NCBI RefSeq assembly: GCF_900142255.1
Contig: NZ_FRAF01000006.1
Location: 1-64,000, forward strand
Direction: 5' to 3'
DNA: 64,000 nt
Origin: Alicyclobacillus tolerans
Lineage (GTDB): Bacteria > Bacillota > Bacilli > Alicyclobacillales > Alicyclobacillaceae
Part shown: positions 46,360 through 54,923 of the stretch, piece by piece
Layout: every line of letters starts with the position of its first letter
Numbering within the stretch: the stretch's first letter is position 1
Notes under the pieces: generated by a model
The model's database searches: none
What the model was told of the DNA's origin: nothing
The model's input: the letters and a program-made list of their open reading frames with translations, nothing else
Position numbers and translations under genes: made by a program

Positions 46360-47481
46360 TCATAAGATAGTATAGATTCTTTTTGCAAACTCATCTACAT
46401 CTTCCTCTTCTAAGATTAAAGGAGGAACCACGCGAATACGGTTTTCTCCAACAGCTGTCATCAATACACCAGCTACTTCTTGTGCATTTTTGACAAAATT
46501 CCGGGCATCTTCTGAGATGGTAAACCCCCACATTAATCCTTGACCGCTCACCTGCGTAAAATGTTCTTCTAAAAATTGTCTCACTTTATCTCCTACTCGC
46601 CTAACTTGCTCTAAAAGATTTCCTTTTTCTATTTCTTCGAGGACTGTTTTTGCCGCTGACATAGCTAATGGATTTCCACCAAATGTCGTTCCGTGCGATC
46701 CAGCTGTAAAAGTTTTGGCCACTTCTTGCTTGGCAAGAACAGCGCCAACCGGTACGCCACCACCCAACCCTTTAGCCAGAGTTACAATATCAGGATCTAG
46801 ACCTGCACTTCTAAAAGCAAACCAGTCACCGGTTCTACCTATCCCTGTCTGCACCTCATCGACAATCAGGAGTGCATGGACAGCCTTGAGACGCTTTTGG
46901 AGTTCCTGCAGAAATTCATGAGGTACGGGTTGAACACCACCTTCACCTTGAATGACCTCGACTATACAAGCGGCTGTATCACTGTTTACAGAGGACAGGA
47001 CTTCTTCAAATGAAGTAGGAGTATGACAATCCGGCAAAAGCGGTCCAAAGCCCTCCTGATACGCTGGCTTTGGCGTTACGGACAGAGCACCATAAGTACG
47101 GCCATGAAACGCCCCTGGCAAAGAAAGCAATATCGTTTTTTCAGCATGTTGAGTGGACGCATAACGCCGCGCTAATTTTAATGCTGCTTCATTTGCCTCT
47201 GCTCCAGAATTGCAGAAAAACGCAGCATCCAAACCTGAAAATTCAATCAGTTTTTTAGCCACTTCTTCTTGCTGAGGAATTTGATATAAATTTGAACAGT
47301 GCAGTAATGTGGCTGCTTGATGGGAAATAGCTTCCACCAGACGCGGATGAGCATGCCCCAGACTTGTAACTGCAATGCCAGCAGTCATATCCAAGTAGTC
47401 CCTGCCCTGTTCGTCGTACAACCAAACTCCCTGTCCTCGCACTATCGTAAGTTCGCGCGAGCCATAATTTTGAAACAACAT
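46360..47481 (-). CDS. argD: Acetylornithine aminotransferase
   Basis: A 373-residue class III PLP aminotransferase making N-acetylornithine. Features are YLDMTAGIAVTSLGHAHP, FFCNSGAEANEAALKLAR, GAFHGRTYGALSVT, VDEVQTGIGRTG with the PLP-binding Asp, TLAKGLGGGVPVGAV with the Schiff-base Lys, and HGTTFGGNPLA. The frame opens at 47508, overlapping the argB stop, but GAGAGGAAG lies 8 nt before the ATG at 47481, which I take as start. Last gene of argC-argB-argD. Confidence 0.93.
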   Translation of the reverse strand: MLFQNYGSRELTIVRGQGVWLYDEQGRDYLDMTAGIAVTSLGHAHPRLVEAISHQAATLLHCSNLYQIPQQEEVAKKLIEFSGLDAAFFCNSGAEANEAALKLARRYASTQHAEKTILLSLPGAFHGRTYGALSVTPKPAYQEGFGPLLPDCHTPTSFEEVLSSVNSDTAACIVEVIQGEGGVQPVPHEFLQELQKRLKAVHALLIVDEVQTGIGRTGDWFAFRSAGLDPDIVTLAKGLGGGVPVGAVLAKQEVAKTFTAGSHGTTFGGNPLAMSAAKTVLEEIEKGNLLEQVRRVGDKVRQFLEEHFTQVSGQGLMWGFTISEDARNFVKNAQEVAGVLMTAVGENRIRVVPPLILEEEDVDEFAKRIYTIL

Positions 47482-47500
47482 GAGCGGCACTTCCTCTCTA

Positions 47501-48295
47501 CTATTCATTTAAATATCGGGTTATGCGAGTGCCCAATGCTCCAGACACCGGCTCTTCAGGATGGTTGGCAAAAGCCCATTCAATAGCAGCTTCATTTTCC
47601 CCATCAACTACATAAACCGCATTTACCTTATACCTAAGCGCATTCAATACAGCCTCCACTTTGGGCCGCATACCACCTTCAAACATCCCCTGCTGATATA
47701 ACTTTTCTAATTTTTTGTCTGTGATGGAATCTATCCGATCTCCATATGGAAAATTTAGATAGATCCCAGACACATTTGTGCAAAAAACAAGTTTTTCAAC
47801 TTGCAGCGAACCAGCCAAAGCTGCTGCTGCTGCATCTGCATTGATATTCATGCGTTGCCCTCGGGAGTTGTGACCAATCGGCGCGACTACTGGGATTTCA
47901 TGACGCACAAAGGCTGCTTCAAGTGGTCCAGCGTAGGCTTCCACCCAATCCGCAGTGTGATCGCCCTCATAAGATTCGGCGAGGAAAAGTCCCGATTTTG
48001 CTCCATGCACAGGAACTGCCGCAATGCCGTTGGCACGTAATAAAGAAACCCATTCACTGTTAACTGAAAATCCGAGCACAGCGTCCACAATGACCATGGC
48101 TTGACTATGGGTACGACGCAATCCATTATGGAAAGGCAATTTCATACCAGCCGCTTCTAAAGCTGCACTGATACGGGGACCACCACCATGAACAATCACA
48201 AATGAACGAGATTGATTTTGTAAATTCTGTAAAGGACGAATTAATGGTGCGGCCTGTTCGCCCAGCGAACCGCCAACTTTAATGAGTACACTCAA
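47501..48295 (-). CDS. argB: Acetylglutamate kinase
   Basis: A 264-residue amino-acid kinase phosphorylating N-acetylglutamate. LIKVGGSLGE at the N-terminus, VHGGGPRISAALEAAG, the arginine-rich NGLRRTH segment, NINADAAAAALAG and the GGMRPKVEAVLNAL C-terminal motif are present. TTG at 48295 is preferred because AAGGGG lies 8 nt upstream and the length then matches the family; an in-frame GTG at 48325 overlapping argC is the alternative. No argJ gene lies between argC and argB. Confidence 0.93.
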   Translation of the reverse strand: MSVLIKVGGSLGEQAAPLIRPLQNLQNQSRSFVIVHGGGPRISAALEAAGMKLPFHNGLRRTHSQAMVIVDAVLGFSVNSEWVSLLRANGIAAVPVHGAKSGLFLAESYEGDHTADWVEAYAGPLEAAFVRHEIPVVAPIGHNSRGQRMNINADAAAAALAGSLQVEKLVFCTNVSGIYLNFPYGDRIDSITDKKLEKLYQQGMFEGGMRPKVEAVLNALRYKVNAVYVVDGENEAAIEWAFANHPEEPVSGALGTRITRYLNE

Positions 48296-48314
48296 GCAAT
48301 CATCCCCTTGCCCA

Positions 48315-49370
48315 TCAAGGCGCACTTCCTATCAGTGAAAGCCCTGTCTCCATGGGCCAACCCAACATTAAATTCATATTTTGTACCGCCTGTCCTGCAG
48401 CGCCCTTTTGTAAGTTATCTATCACAGCAAATATTTGCAGCATTTGGGTGCGATTATCAACATGCAGCGCAATATGACAAGTGTTAGCTCCTAAAACACT
48501 TTGAATTTGCGGCCATTCGCCACATGGCAGTATGCTAACAAAAGGTGTATCATGGTATGCATTTTGATAAATTTCATATAAATCCGTAAAACTGATCGTT
48601 GAACAAAGAGGTATATAAGCAGATACAAGGATTCCTCGTGGAATAGGCAGCAACTGTGTAGTCAATTGAATTTGCAGGTCAGCTTGTTTGGATTCTTCCT
48701 GGAGTTTTTGTTCAATTTCAGGTGTATGTTGATGGCACCCCACACGGTAAGGATAAAAATTATTGGACAATTCACTGAGCAATAAATGAGGCTGCGGACT
48801 TTTGCCTGCTCCGGTTGATCCTGATTTTGCATCGACAACCCATACGCTCTGACTTTCCACAAGTTTTGTTTGACAAAGCGGCAAAAGAGAGAGCAGCGCC
48901 GCTGTAGCGTAGCAACCAGGATTAGAAATCAATGATTGATTAGCAATTTGCTCAGCTTGCCAGTCAGATAATCCATACACTGCGTGTGTGTCTTTTTGCG
49001 TGAGAGGTGAAGCTAGTCCATACCAACTTTCATACACCTCTTTGGGCAAGCGAAGATCGCCTGAGAGATCAATCACTTTTTTGCCAGCATGATGAATTTG
49101 CAAAGCCAAACGGCCAGATATGCCAGATGGTAGGGCAAGAAAAACGAGATCGCACAAATCCAGGCAGCGTTCTAAATCAAATGGTTCCAAAGCAGGCAGT
49201 TCTCCAAACTGGCGAAAAGCGCTGATTTTATGACCATACGTCTCTGACTGTTCTAGCTTTTGAGCTGCTAAGTACGTTATTTTCAGCAAAGGGTGGCGAC
49301 TGAGAATACGTATTAACTCCACTCCGGCATAACCCGTTGCTCCAACAACGCCAATACGCGGTTGGTTCAT
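48315..49370 (-). CDS. argC: N-acetyl-gamma-glutamyl-phosphate reductase
   Basis: A 351-residue NADPH-dependent reductase, third step of arginine synthesis. IGVVGATGYAGVELIRIL (nucleotide fold), FLALPSGISG, the active-site SNPGCYATAALL cysteine and GSTGAGKSP are intact. ATG 49370 has GGAGG 10 nt upstream; a GTG four codons earlier abuts the same site. First gene of argC-argB-argD, behind an ARG-box pair. Confidence 0.95.
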   Translation of the reverse strand: MNQPRIGVVGATGYAGVELIRILSRHPLLKITYLAAQKLEQSETYGHKISAFRQFGELPALEPFDLERCLDLCDLVFLALPSGISGRLALQIHHAGKKVIDLSGDLRLPKEVYESWYGLASPLTQKDTHAVYGLSDWQAEQIANQSLISNPGCYATAALLSLLPLCQTKLVESQSVWVVDAKSGSTGAGKSPQPHLLLSELSNNFYPYRVGCHQHTPEIEQKLQEESKQADLQIQLTTQLLPIPRGILVSAYIPLCSTISFTDLYEIYQNAYHDTPFVSILPCGEWPQIQSVLGANTCHIALHVDNRTQMLQIFAVIDNLQKGAAGQAVQNMNLMLGWPMETGLSLIGSAP

Positions 49371-49434
49371 AACCCATGCCACCTCCTCATTGCGTATCTC
49401 TTCAAAAAGAGCTGTACATATCCAGCCTCTTTGA

Positions 49435-49468
49435 TAAATTTTTATTCATTATAACGTATATTTATTAT
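49435..49468. promoter_or_regulatory. Paired ARG boxes and -10 of the argC operon
   Basis: TAAATTTTTATTCA (49435-49448) fits the ARG box with one mismatch; CGTATATTTATTAT (49455-49468) is a weaker copy 20 bp away. A minus-strand TATAAT (49453-49448) lies between them; the -35 (TGGTGA) is poor. Confidence 0.72.
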
Positions 49469-49580
49469 TATCACCAGTAAATGACCCATAAATCTTTTTT
49501 CGAATCTCCGCTTTTGCCTGTGCCCGGCGGCGTTTGTCCCAGCATCTTCTGAACTATCTCACGAAGGAGGAATGACAGAC

Positions 49581-49814
49581 ATGGGAGCATTTGGAGTTTA
49601 CACACGTTGGGCAGTTGTATTTCTTATCATCTTCGTACTCTTCTTCTTACTTTGTCCGACCGTTGAGGTTATCAAAACAGGTAAACACGTCACAATAGCG
49701 CATTACGACTCTTTGACCATGACACCTGTTTACACCCATATGCCACATATGAGCATGGGTGGCATGCATGGCATGCATGGTATTTACGGGTCTTCACCTT
49801 CCTCACTTAGCTAA
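49581..49814 (+). CDS. Small membrane protein with Met/His-rich tail
   Basis: A 77-residue protein. One hydrophobic helix near the N-terminus (YTRWAVVFLIIFVLFFLLC) resembles the short YjcZ-like sporulation proteins; the C-terminus is a run of His, Met and Gly (HMPHMSMGGMHGMHG) encoded by GGCATGCAT repeats. Such tails can bind copper or other soft metals, but that is inference. ATG 49581 is chosen because AAGGAGG lies 10 nt before it, whereas the ATG at 49572 is too close. Strong terminator downstream; monocistronic. Confidence 0.7.
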   Translation: MGAFGVYTRWAVVFLIIFVLFFLLCPTVEVIKTGKHVTIAHYDSLTMTPVYTHMPHMSMGGMHGMHGIYGSSPSSLS

Positions 49815-49848
49815 CACAGCTCATACAAGTTTTCATCCTATGTAAGAA

Positions 49849-49885
49849 GAGTTGATAAAGCGGGAAAAGCGCTTTATCAACTCTT
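49849..49885 (+). terminator. Strong terminator of the Met/His-rich gene
   Basis: AGAGTTGATAAAGCG / CGCTTTATCAACTCT perfect 15-bp stem with a 7-nt loop. Confidence 0.85.
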
Positions 49886-49982
49886 GCATTCATTTTGTAA
49901 TGTGAATATTCGGGAATTTTACGCAAAAGAAAAACTGTCCCTTTTGGCATTTCTGCTATTTGAGGACAGTTCCTAATTTTTA

Positions 49983-50058
49983 TGGCGCGTCCGGAGGGAT
50001 TCGAACCCCCGACCTCTGGCTCCGGAGGCCAGCGCTCTATCCACTAAGCTACGGACGC
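49983..50058 (-). tRNA. tRNA-Arg (CCG)
   Basis: 76 nt with encoded CCA; acceptor GCGTCCG / CGGACGC; anticodon loop CTCCGGA gives CCG, reading CGG. Monocistronic. Confidence 0.94.
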
Positions 50059-50082
50059 ATTATTTTTGCTGTATGCCCGAAC

Positions 50083-50111
50083 ATTATACTTTAGGCGTTA
50101 CCAAGACGCAA
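50083..50111 (-). promoter_or_regulatory. tRNA-Arg promoter
   Basis: TTGCGT (50111-50106), 17-bp spacer, TATAAT (50088-50083) on the minus strand. Confidence 0.7.
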
Positions 50112-50155
50112 GCACGAGCCCATTCGTTGGGTCAGAAATGCAAAGGGCCCGTGCT
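50111..50155 (-). terminator. Hairpin after pspA
   Basis: AGCACGGGCCC pairs with GGGCTCGTGCT (one G-T) over a 23-nt loop, just after the pspA stop. The T tract is weak. It abuts the tRNA-Arg promoter. Confidence 0.6.
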
Positions 50156-50183
50156 GCACAAATAGGATTTTCAACTTGCCAAT

Positions 50184-50891
50184 TTATGATTTCTTTTCGG
50201 CCATTTCTGCTTTGAGGCGCTCCAATTCATCAGAAACAGATGCGTCTTTGCGAATTTTATCCAATTCTTTCTGCACAGCATCTCGGTTATCTAATGGATC
50301 GTCCAAAATCCCTTCATCTGCAAGGGACTGCATCGCTTCTGCGCGAGCCACCATACGTTCCGTTTTATCGTTGGCACGACGCAAGGTATCCCCCACGTTG
50401 CCTAATTCTTTACTGATGCCTGACAATGATTCACCCATACGAACTTCAGCCTGTGCGGCGGTATAAGTTGCTTTGGTAACTTCTTTCTCAGTTTTGAAAT
50501 TTGAGATACGTTCTTGAAACTTTTGTTCAGCTTCCTTAAGACGATTGACTTGAGTTTCGATTTTAGTTAGGGAATCTTGGAGAGTTGCTAATTTGGCCAT
50601 AGCAGACTGTTTGAGCTCAAGTGCTTTTTTGGCCAAATCCTCGCGTCCCACCTTAAGCGCCGCCCGCGCTTCTTCCTCTCTGTCGGCAATTTCTTTTTCA
50701 GTGGAACGAATTTGATTTTCGAGCGCTTTTTGTTCTGTGACTACATCTGCCAGATGACGTTTAACTTGTTGCAAGCCAGAAACCATTTTTTCATAAGAGA
50801 GATCGAGAGTAGCATTGGGATCTTCTAATTTATCCAATAGCTTATTGACTTGAGATTCCACAATTTCTGATGCTCTTTTAAATAATCCCAT
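50184..50891 (-). CDS. pspA: PspA/IM30 family membrane-stress protein
   Basis: A 235-residue, almost wholly coiled-coil protein. The N-terminal amphipathic helix MGLFKRASEIVESQVNKLLD, the LEDPNATLDLSY segment (family DP signature) and the long helical hairpin to about residue 180 (MGESLSGISKELGNVGDTLR) match PspA, LiaH and Vipp1, which form oligomers on stressed membranes. ATG 50891 follows GGAGGGAATAAAA. It is the last gene of a four-gene group with two YbjQ-like twin-domain proteins and a hypothetical protein, an association I do not recall being explained. Confidence 0.92.
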   Translation of the reverse strand: MGLFKRASEIVESQVNKLLDKLEDPNATLDLSYEKMVSGLQQVKRHLADVVTEQKALENQIRSTEKEIADREEEARAALKVGREDLAKKALELKQSAMAKLATLQDSLTKIETQVNRLKEAEQKFQERISNFKTEKEVTKATYTAAQAEVRMGESLSGISKELGNVGDTLRRANDKTERMVARAEAMQSLADEGILDDPLDNRDAVQKELDKIRKDASVSDELERLKAEMAEKKS

Positions 50892-50956
50892 TTTTATTCC
50901 CTCCAACCATTTGTAATAAATTTACAATCTATTTCAAAGAAAAATTCAGCTTATGG

Positions 50957-51769
50957 TCAATCGTTGAGAGAAAGTATCAACTGTGGTTTGCTGATATTGT
51001 GATCAGCCCGGATAGGCGTAACAGCCGTTCCTACAGCGAAAAATTCAATCACATGTGAACCCCATCCGTGTGATCGCTCTTCTAAGCGGACACCCACAAT
51101 CCCTTCTGCTTTTTCTTCGTGAGCTTCAGTCTGCATTCGCTCCATGGCCAATTCACGAGCATCATAGAGTGCTTGCGTAAAGTTGGTCAGTTCAACATTC
51201 TGACCTACATTTTTTAAAGATTGAAACATACCTTGGTGGGCCACATGATAGACGCAACTGCCCATAACGAGCGAAAGCGGCCTGTAACCTGCTTGAAGCA
51301 AGGTCCAAAAATCCTGCCCAGACAAATCTGAAGTAAAGGGTTTCCCCGAATGAGACTTGTACGAATGACCGCCTTCTCTAGCTGCAACTGCCGTGCCAAT
51401 CGCCAAAAACTCTGCCATATCGGCTCCCCACTCATAGCGCGTCACTTCCAGACGAACGCCTACTACGCCATCCGCTCCTAGCTCCGCTGCCTCTTCCTCC
51501 ATTCGAGACATGGCAAGTTCACGAGCGTGATACATGGCTTGTGTCAAAACATCCATTTCCATACTTTGACGCCACATAGCCTGCTGATAACCAATATGAT
51601 ATATGGACGATCCGACAACTAAACCAATGGGCTCAAATCCAGCATCTCGTACGAGCAAAAATTCGTTGACTGACAAATCCGACGTGAATACGCCGCCAGG
51701 GTGACCCTGACTTCGCAATCCTCGCAAACGTTCAAGCGCGTGCTCGGGTAAATCATTGTTCACAGGCAA
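50957..51769 (-). CDS. Twin YbjQ-like (heavy-metal-binding domain) protein
   Basis: A 270-residue protein made of two similar domains of about 110 residues. Each begins FTSDLS, carries a GSSIYHIG or GSCVYHVA segment, a TQAMYHARELAMSRM or TQALYDARELAMERM helix, a GVVGVRLE or GIVGVRLE strand, and ends in EFLAIGTAV or EFFAVGTAV. This pattern resembles YbjQ/UPF0145, called heavy-metal-binding by similarity only, whose pentamers are structurally known. TTG 51769 lies 9 nt after AAGGAG; a TTG nine bases upstream overlaps that site. It starts 26 bp downstream of a paralogue of the same design. Confidence 0.75.
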   Translation of the reverse strand: MPVNNDLPEHALERLRGLRSQGHPGGVFTSDLSVNEFLLVRDAGFEPIGLVVGSSIYHIGYQQAMWRQSMEMDVLTQAMYHARELAMSRMEEEAAELGADGVVGVRLEVTRYEWGADMAEFLAIGTAVAAREGGHSYKSHSGKPFTSDLSGQDFWTLLQAGYRPLSLVMGSCVYHVAHQGMFQSLKNVGQNVELTNFTQALYDARELAMERMQTEAHEEKAEGIVGVRLEERSHGWGSHVIEFFAVGTAVTPIRADHNISKPQLILSLND

Positions 51770-51804
51770 ACAGATCAACTCCTTATATCCCTTTACAGAG
51801 CTTA

Positions 51805-52785
51805 TCAGGTATTGAGCGATACTACCGACTGAGGTCGTTCATCCAGATGGGTCTTGCGATAAGAAATCGCTGTGCCCATTGCGAAAAATTCCACCACATG
51901 ATTGAGACGGATATCGCCTTCCCCATACTCTACCTCTACTTCCTCTACCCGTAATCCAGTTTCATGAGCCAACACACCATTTCCGCCACTTTCTGCTGCG
52001 TGTCGGCGCATCTCCTGTACAGCCCGATGTCGGGCTTGATAAACCGCATCAGTATAACTATACATTTCCTGATTGCTATAACTTCCAGATTGCCAAACAT
52101 CATTCCATTGGCTGACCTGATAATAGATTCCGACCCCAAGGGCTAAGCCAACCGGAATACTCCCTGCATGAACAAGTCGAACAAAATCTTGTGCACTGAC
52201 CGTACAAAGAAGAGGCTCATCCACACTTGGCAAATCGAGAGTTATTGCCGTTCCCATAGCTGTCATTTCCAAACTACTTTCCACCGTGCCTGGAACCAGC
52301 TTGACTTTGACCCCAACCACTGCGTGCGCTCCAAGCAACGCCGCCTCTGCTCTCAATCTTTGCAAAGCAAGCCAACGCGCTTCATACATCCCTTGTTCTA
52401 ATTCATTCAAAAAACAACTTCCGGAATATAAATTCACATACATCCCGTTAAAACCTGTATTCCATCCGCCTGCGTAACGATTCTGTCGACCTAAAACCAT
52501 TTTCCATTCTGCCTGATGATACACTGTTGCTCCCATGACCTGACCTAAGGGTCGCAAACCATAGCGGGCTAACAGCGCCCATTCAGCAACCGATAAATTA
52601 CTCGTCCAGGGGAGTTCATGCTGAACTTGCTTCCTCGCTCGCGCTTCGACATATTCAGGCAACTGCCCACGTTCAAAGGCTGCTATCGCGCGTTCCGAAC
52701 GATAGAGAGCGGCATTTTCTTTTGCCAATCGTTCACTTTTGGACAAACCGCCTTGGTTTTTCCTGGAAAACCACACGCTTGGCAT
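51805..52785 (-). CDS. Twin YbjQ-like protein with N-terminal basic/helical extension
   Basis: A 326-residue paralogue of the next gene. After a charged helical N-terminus (residues 1-55, SERLAKENAALYRSERAI) come two YbjQ-type repeats: TSNLSVAEWALLARYG, GATVYHQA, EQGMYEARWLALQRL, HAVVGVKVKL, AMGTAI; and SAQDFVRLVHAG, GVGIYYQV, DAVYQARHRAVQEM, GVLAHETGL, FFAMGTAIS. With its neighbour it gives four such domains in tandem. Start ATG 52785 is tight against AAAGGGGG; a GTG three codons in is possible. Function unknown; linkage to pspA suggests envelope stress. Confidence 0.72.
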   Translation of the reverse strand: MPSVWFSRKNQGGLSKSERLAKENAALYRSERAIAAFERGQLPEYVEARARKQVQHELPWTSNLSVAEWALLARYGLRPLGQVMGATVYHQAEWKMVLGRQNRYAGGWNTGFNGMYVNLYSGSCFLNELEQGMYEARWLALQRLRAEAALLGAHAVVGVKVKLVPGTVESSLEMTAMGTAITLDLPSVDEPLLCTVSAQDFVRLVHAGSIPVGLALGVGIYYQVSQWNDVWQSGSYSNQEMYSYTDAVYQARHRAVQEMRRHAAESGGNGVLAHETGLRVEEVEVEYGEGDIRLNHVVEFFAMGTAISYRKTHLDERPQSVVSLNT

Positions 52786-52881
52786 TCCCCCTTTATCATT
52801 TCGTTAGCAACGGATGAGGTGAAGGGTCAAATACGTTGTTGTTGACCATGAAATGTCAAAACGACCCTTGGAAAAGGATCG

Positions 52882-53268
52882 TCAAGACATTAAAAATTGA
52901 TAGAGTTTTTGTTGCACATCTTCGTGTTCAGCCGCCATCCGAGACAGTTCTACAGAAAGAGCGTCAAGCCATTCTCCAAATGACATCTCCTCTGTTTTTA
53001 AGCGGATACCGCGAACTACCTTTGCACGTTCTGCCAACAAACCGTGTGTTTTCGTCATGGTCAACTGAAAATGGTACATCTCAAACAACACTCGTATTTG
53101 AGTCACACGCGGATGGCGGACAAAAAGACCATGTTCCCGAATTACCTCTGTTTGCTGAGGTAAGGCGGAACAAAGCCGCTCTGCCAACCCTTCCAAGAGC
53201 GCCTGCTCGTCAGCCGCATTTCGACGCCATTCTGCTGCCGACAAATCAAATTGTAAACTGTCTCCCAT
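52882..53268 (-). CDS. Hypothetical 128-residue protein of the PspA/YbjQ cluster
   Basis: I do not recognise this protein. It is soluble and mainly helical, with MGDSLQFDLSAAEWRRNAAD, a central beta stretch (LFVRHPRVTQIRVLFEMYHF) and a C-terminal helix. GAGGAGGAACCGTC before the ATG gives a strong start. It is the first gene in the direction of the twin YbjQ-like and pspA genes, with a 96-bp gap, so it may belong to the same unit. Confidence 0.65.
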   Translation of the reverse strand: MGDSLQFDLSAAEWRRNAADEQALLEGLAERLCSALPQQTEVIREHGLFVRHPRVTQIRVLFEMYHFQLTMTKTHGLLAERAKVVRGIRLKTEEMSFGEWLDALSVELSRMAAEHEDVQQKLYQFLMS

Positions 53269-53340
53269 GACGGTTCCTCCTCAAACCTCTCCACAGATGT
53301 GACGTCTGCAGGTTTCGAGCTGGATGCCATTTTTAGTATA

Positions 53341-54882
53341 TCACTTTTGCGTTGCCATGGGTTGCGACAAAATATCTAATATTGCGCCCGCTTTGCGATT
53401 ACACTCTTGCCATTCTTGCTCGGCAACGCTATCCATCACGATACCCGCCCCGACTTGCACATAGTATGCTTGGTTTTTTTCTACCACTGAGCGGATGATA
53501 ATAGCCGTATTGGCGTTTGCATCGAGATCGACCATACCTAACAGACCACCGTAAGGTCCTCGACGCAATGTCTCCAATTCATCAATAATTTCCATAGCAC
53601 GAATTTTTGGAGCTCCCGATAGTGTACCCGCCGGAAATGTGGCCAAGAGAGCTGTGAAAACACTCACATCCTCTCGCAATTGACCACGCACTGTGGATAC
53701 CAGGTGAAAAAGGTGAGAATACGGCTCTACTACCATGAAGTCCGGAACATGAACCGATCCTATGGTACAAACTCTGCCCAAATCATTCCGGCATAAATCA
53801 ACAAGCATCAAATGTTCAGCCCGTTCTTTCTCATCATTCAACAATTGTTCAGCCAACGCCTGATCTTCAGCTGCAGATTTGCCTCTGCCTTTGGAGGTGC
53901 CAGCTATCGGCTTCATTTCGGCCAATCCATCAACCACACGCAACTGAACTTCCGGACTTGCACCAAAGAGTCGCATATCGGGATATTCACTCATGAACAT
54001 GTAAGGCGACGGATTCAATTTGCGCAATCGATCATACGCAATGTAAGGATGTAACGTAGCGCTCGCTTTCATGCGCTTGGATAACACGACCTGAAAAATA
54101 TCCCCTGCGCGAATATATTCTCGTGCACGTTCGACATTACCCATAAAAGTTTCAGCCGAGACTTCATCCTCAATATCGACTGTATCTTGACTAGCCGCTG
54201 CTGCCTCTTTCAGTCTTCGGGGTTCTTCCGATGTGCCTTGGTCCAACAAGTTCAAAACTTGCATTTGAACGCTTTCTAGCAGGAGCATATTTTCTTTAGA
54301 AAGATAGCCTCTCAGTTCAGGCAACAAACTGAACATTTGCAATCGATTCACTTGCAAATGAATCGTAAAAGCATGGAGTTGTAAGCGAATGTCAGGCAAA
54401 GCGCGATCGTCCAATGTGGTTTTAGGCAGCTTTTCTAAATAATGCACACTGTCATAGCCAATATAGCCCAAGAAACCAGCCGAAAAGGGGATAGGTTGGT
54501 TTTCGGTAAAAATCTTTTGCCGCAACAAAAGGCGCAAACGTTCTAATACCTCCAGAGGATTATCCGTAAATACTGCACAAGGTTTCTCAGCGACAGCAGA
54601 AACAAAGCTTCCTTCGAATTCAATCACATTGGGCTGGAGTTCTTGAGCCAGCCATTCGGCGAGACCTGTTTTGGCATAAATAAACGTTTTTCCATCTTTC
54701 ACAATTACTTCAATCAACGGCATTAAACCAAGAATCGAACGGGAAAAACGTGTATCAGCCTGTTTATCGTACGCCGCATCCAGCAAATACGCGTGAAAAG
54801 GTGGTACAATTTCCAAGCTGTGTAGATAAAAATAAAACGGATCGATCTCAAGAGTTTCTTCATATTTAAAGTTTTGCATCAT
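53341..54882 (-). CDS. trpE: Anthranilate synthase component I (chorismate-binding)
   Basis: A 513-residue chorismate-utilising enzyme. The catalytic domain has GDIFQVVLSKRM, the PIAGT motif, LMLVDLCRNDLGRVC, SHLFHLVSTVRG, FPAGTLSGAPKIRAMEIID and QVGAGIVMDSV. The residue after PI is Ala, as in anthranilate synthases, whereas aminodeoxychorismate synthases usually have the nucleophilic Lys there (PIKGT); this favours TrpE over PabB. The N-terminal regulatory part diverges from the classical LLES tryptophan site (AYLLDAAYDK). It follows the amidotransferase subunit gene by 41 bp, and the shared leader carries a TRAP-like site, which also argues for a tryptophan role. Confidence 0.83.
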   Translation of the reverse strand: MMQNFKYEETLEIDPFYFYLHSLEIVPPFHAYLLDAAYDKQADTRFSRSILGLMPLIEVIVKDGKTFIYAKTGLAEWLAQELQPNVIEFEGSFVSAVAEKPCAVFTDNPLEVLERLRLLLRQKIFTENQPIPFSAGFLGYIGYDSVHYLEKLPKTTLDDRALPDIRLQLHAFTIHLQVNRLQMFSLLPELRGYLSKENMLLLESVQMQVLNLLDQGTSEEPRRLKEAAAASQDTVDIEDEVSAETFMGNVERAREYIRAGDIFQVVLSKRMKASATLHPYIAYDRLRKLNPSPYMFMSEYPDMRLFGASPEVQLRVVDGLAEMKPIAGTSKGRGKSAAEDQALAEQLLNDEKERAEHLMLVDLCRNDLGRVCTIGSVHVPDFMVVEPYSHLFHLVSTVRGQLREDVSVFTALLATFPAGTLSGAPKIRAMEIIDELETLRRGPYGGLLGMVDLDANANTAIIIRSVVEKNQAYYVQVGAGIVMDSVAEQEWQECNRKAGAILDILSQPMATQK

Positions 54883-54923
54883 TCCAACTTCTCCTCTCGC
54901 TCATCGCGTTGTATAACCTTTCT

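Noticed and set aside
52836-53270. A 144-codon plus-strand reading frame
   Set aside because: It lies wholly opposite the 128-residue gene at 52882-53268, which has a strong ribosome site; the plus frame has none and looks like an antisense shadow.
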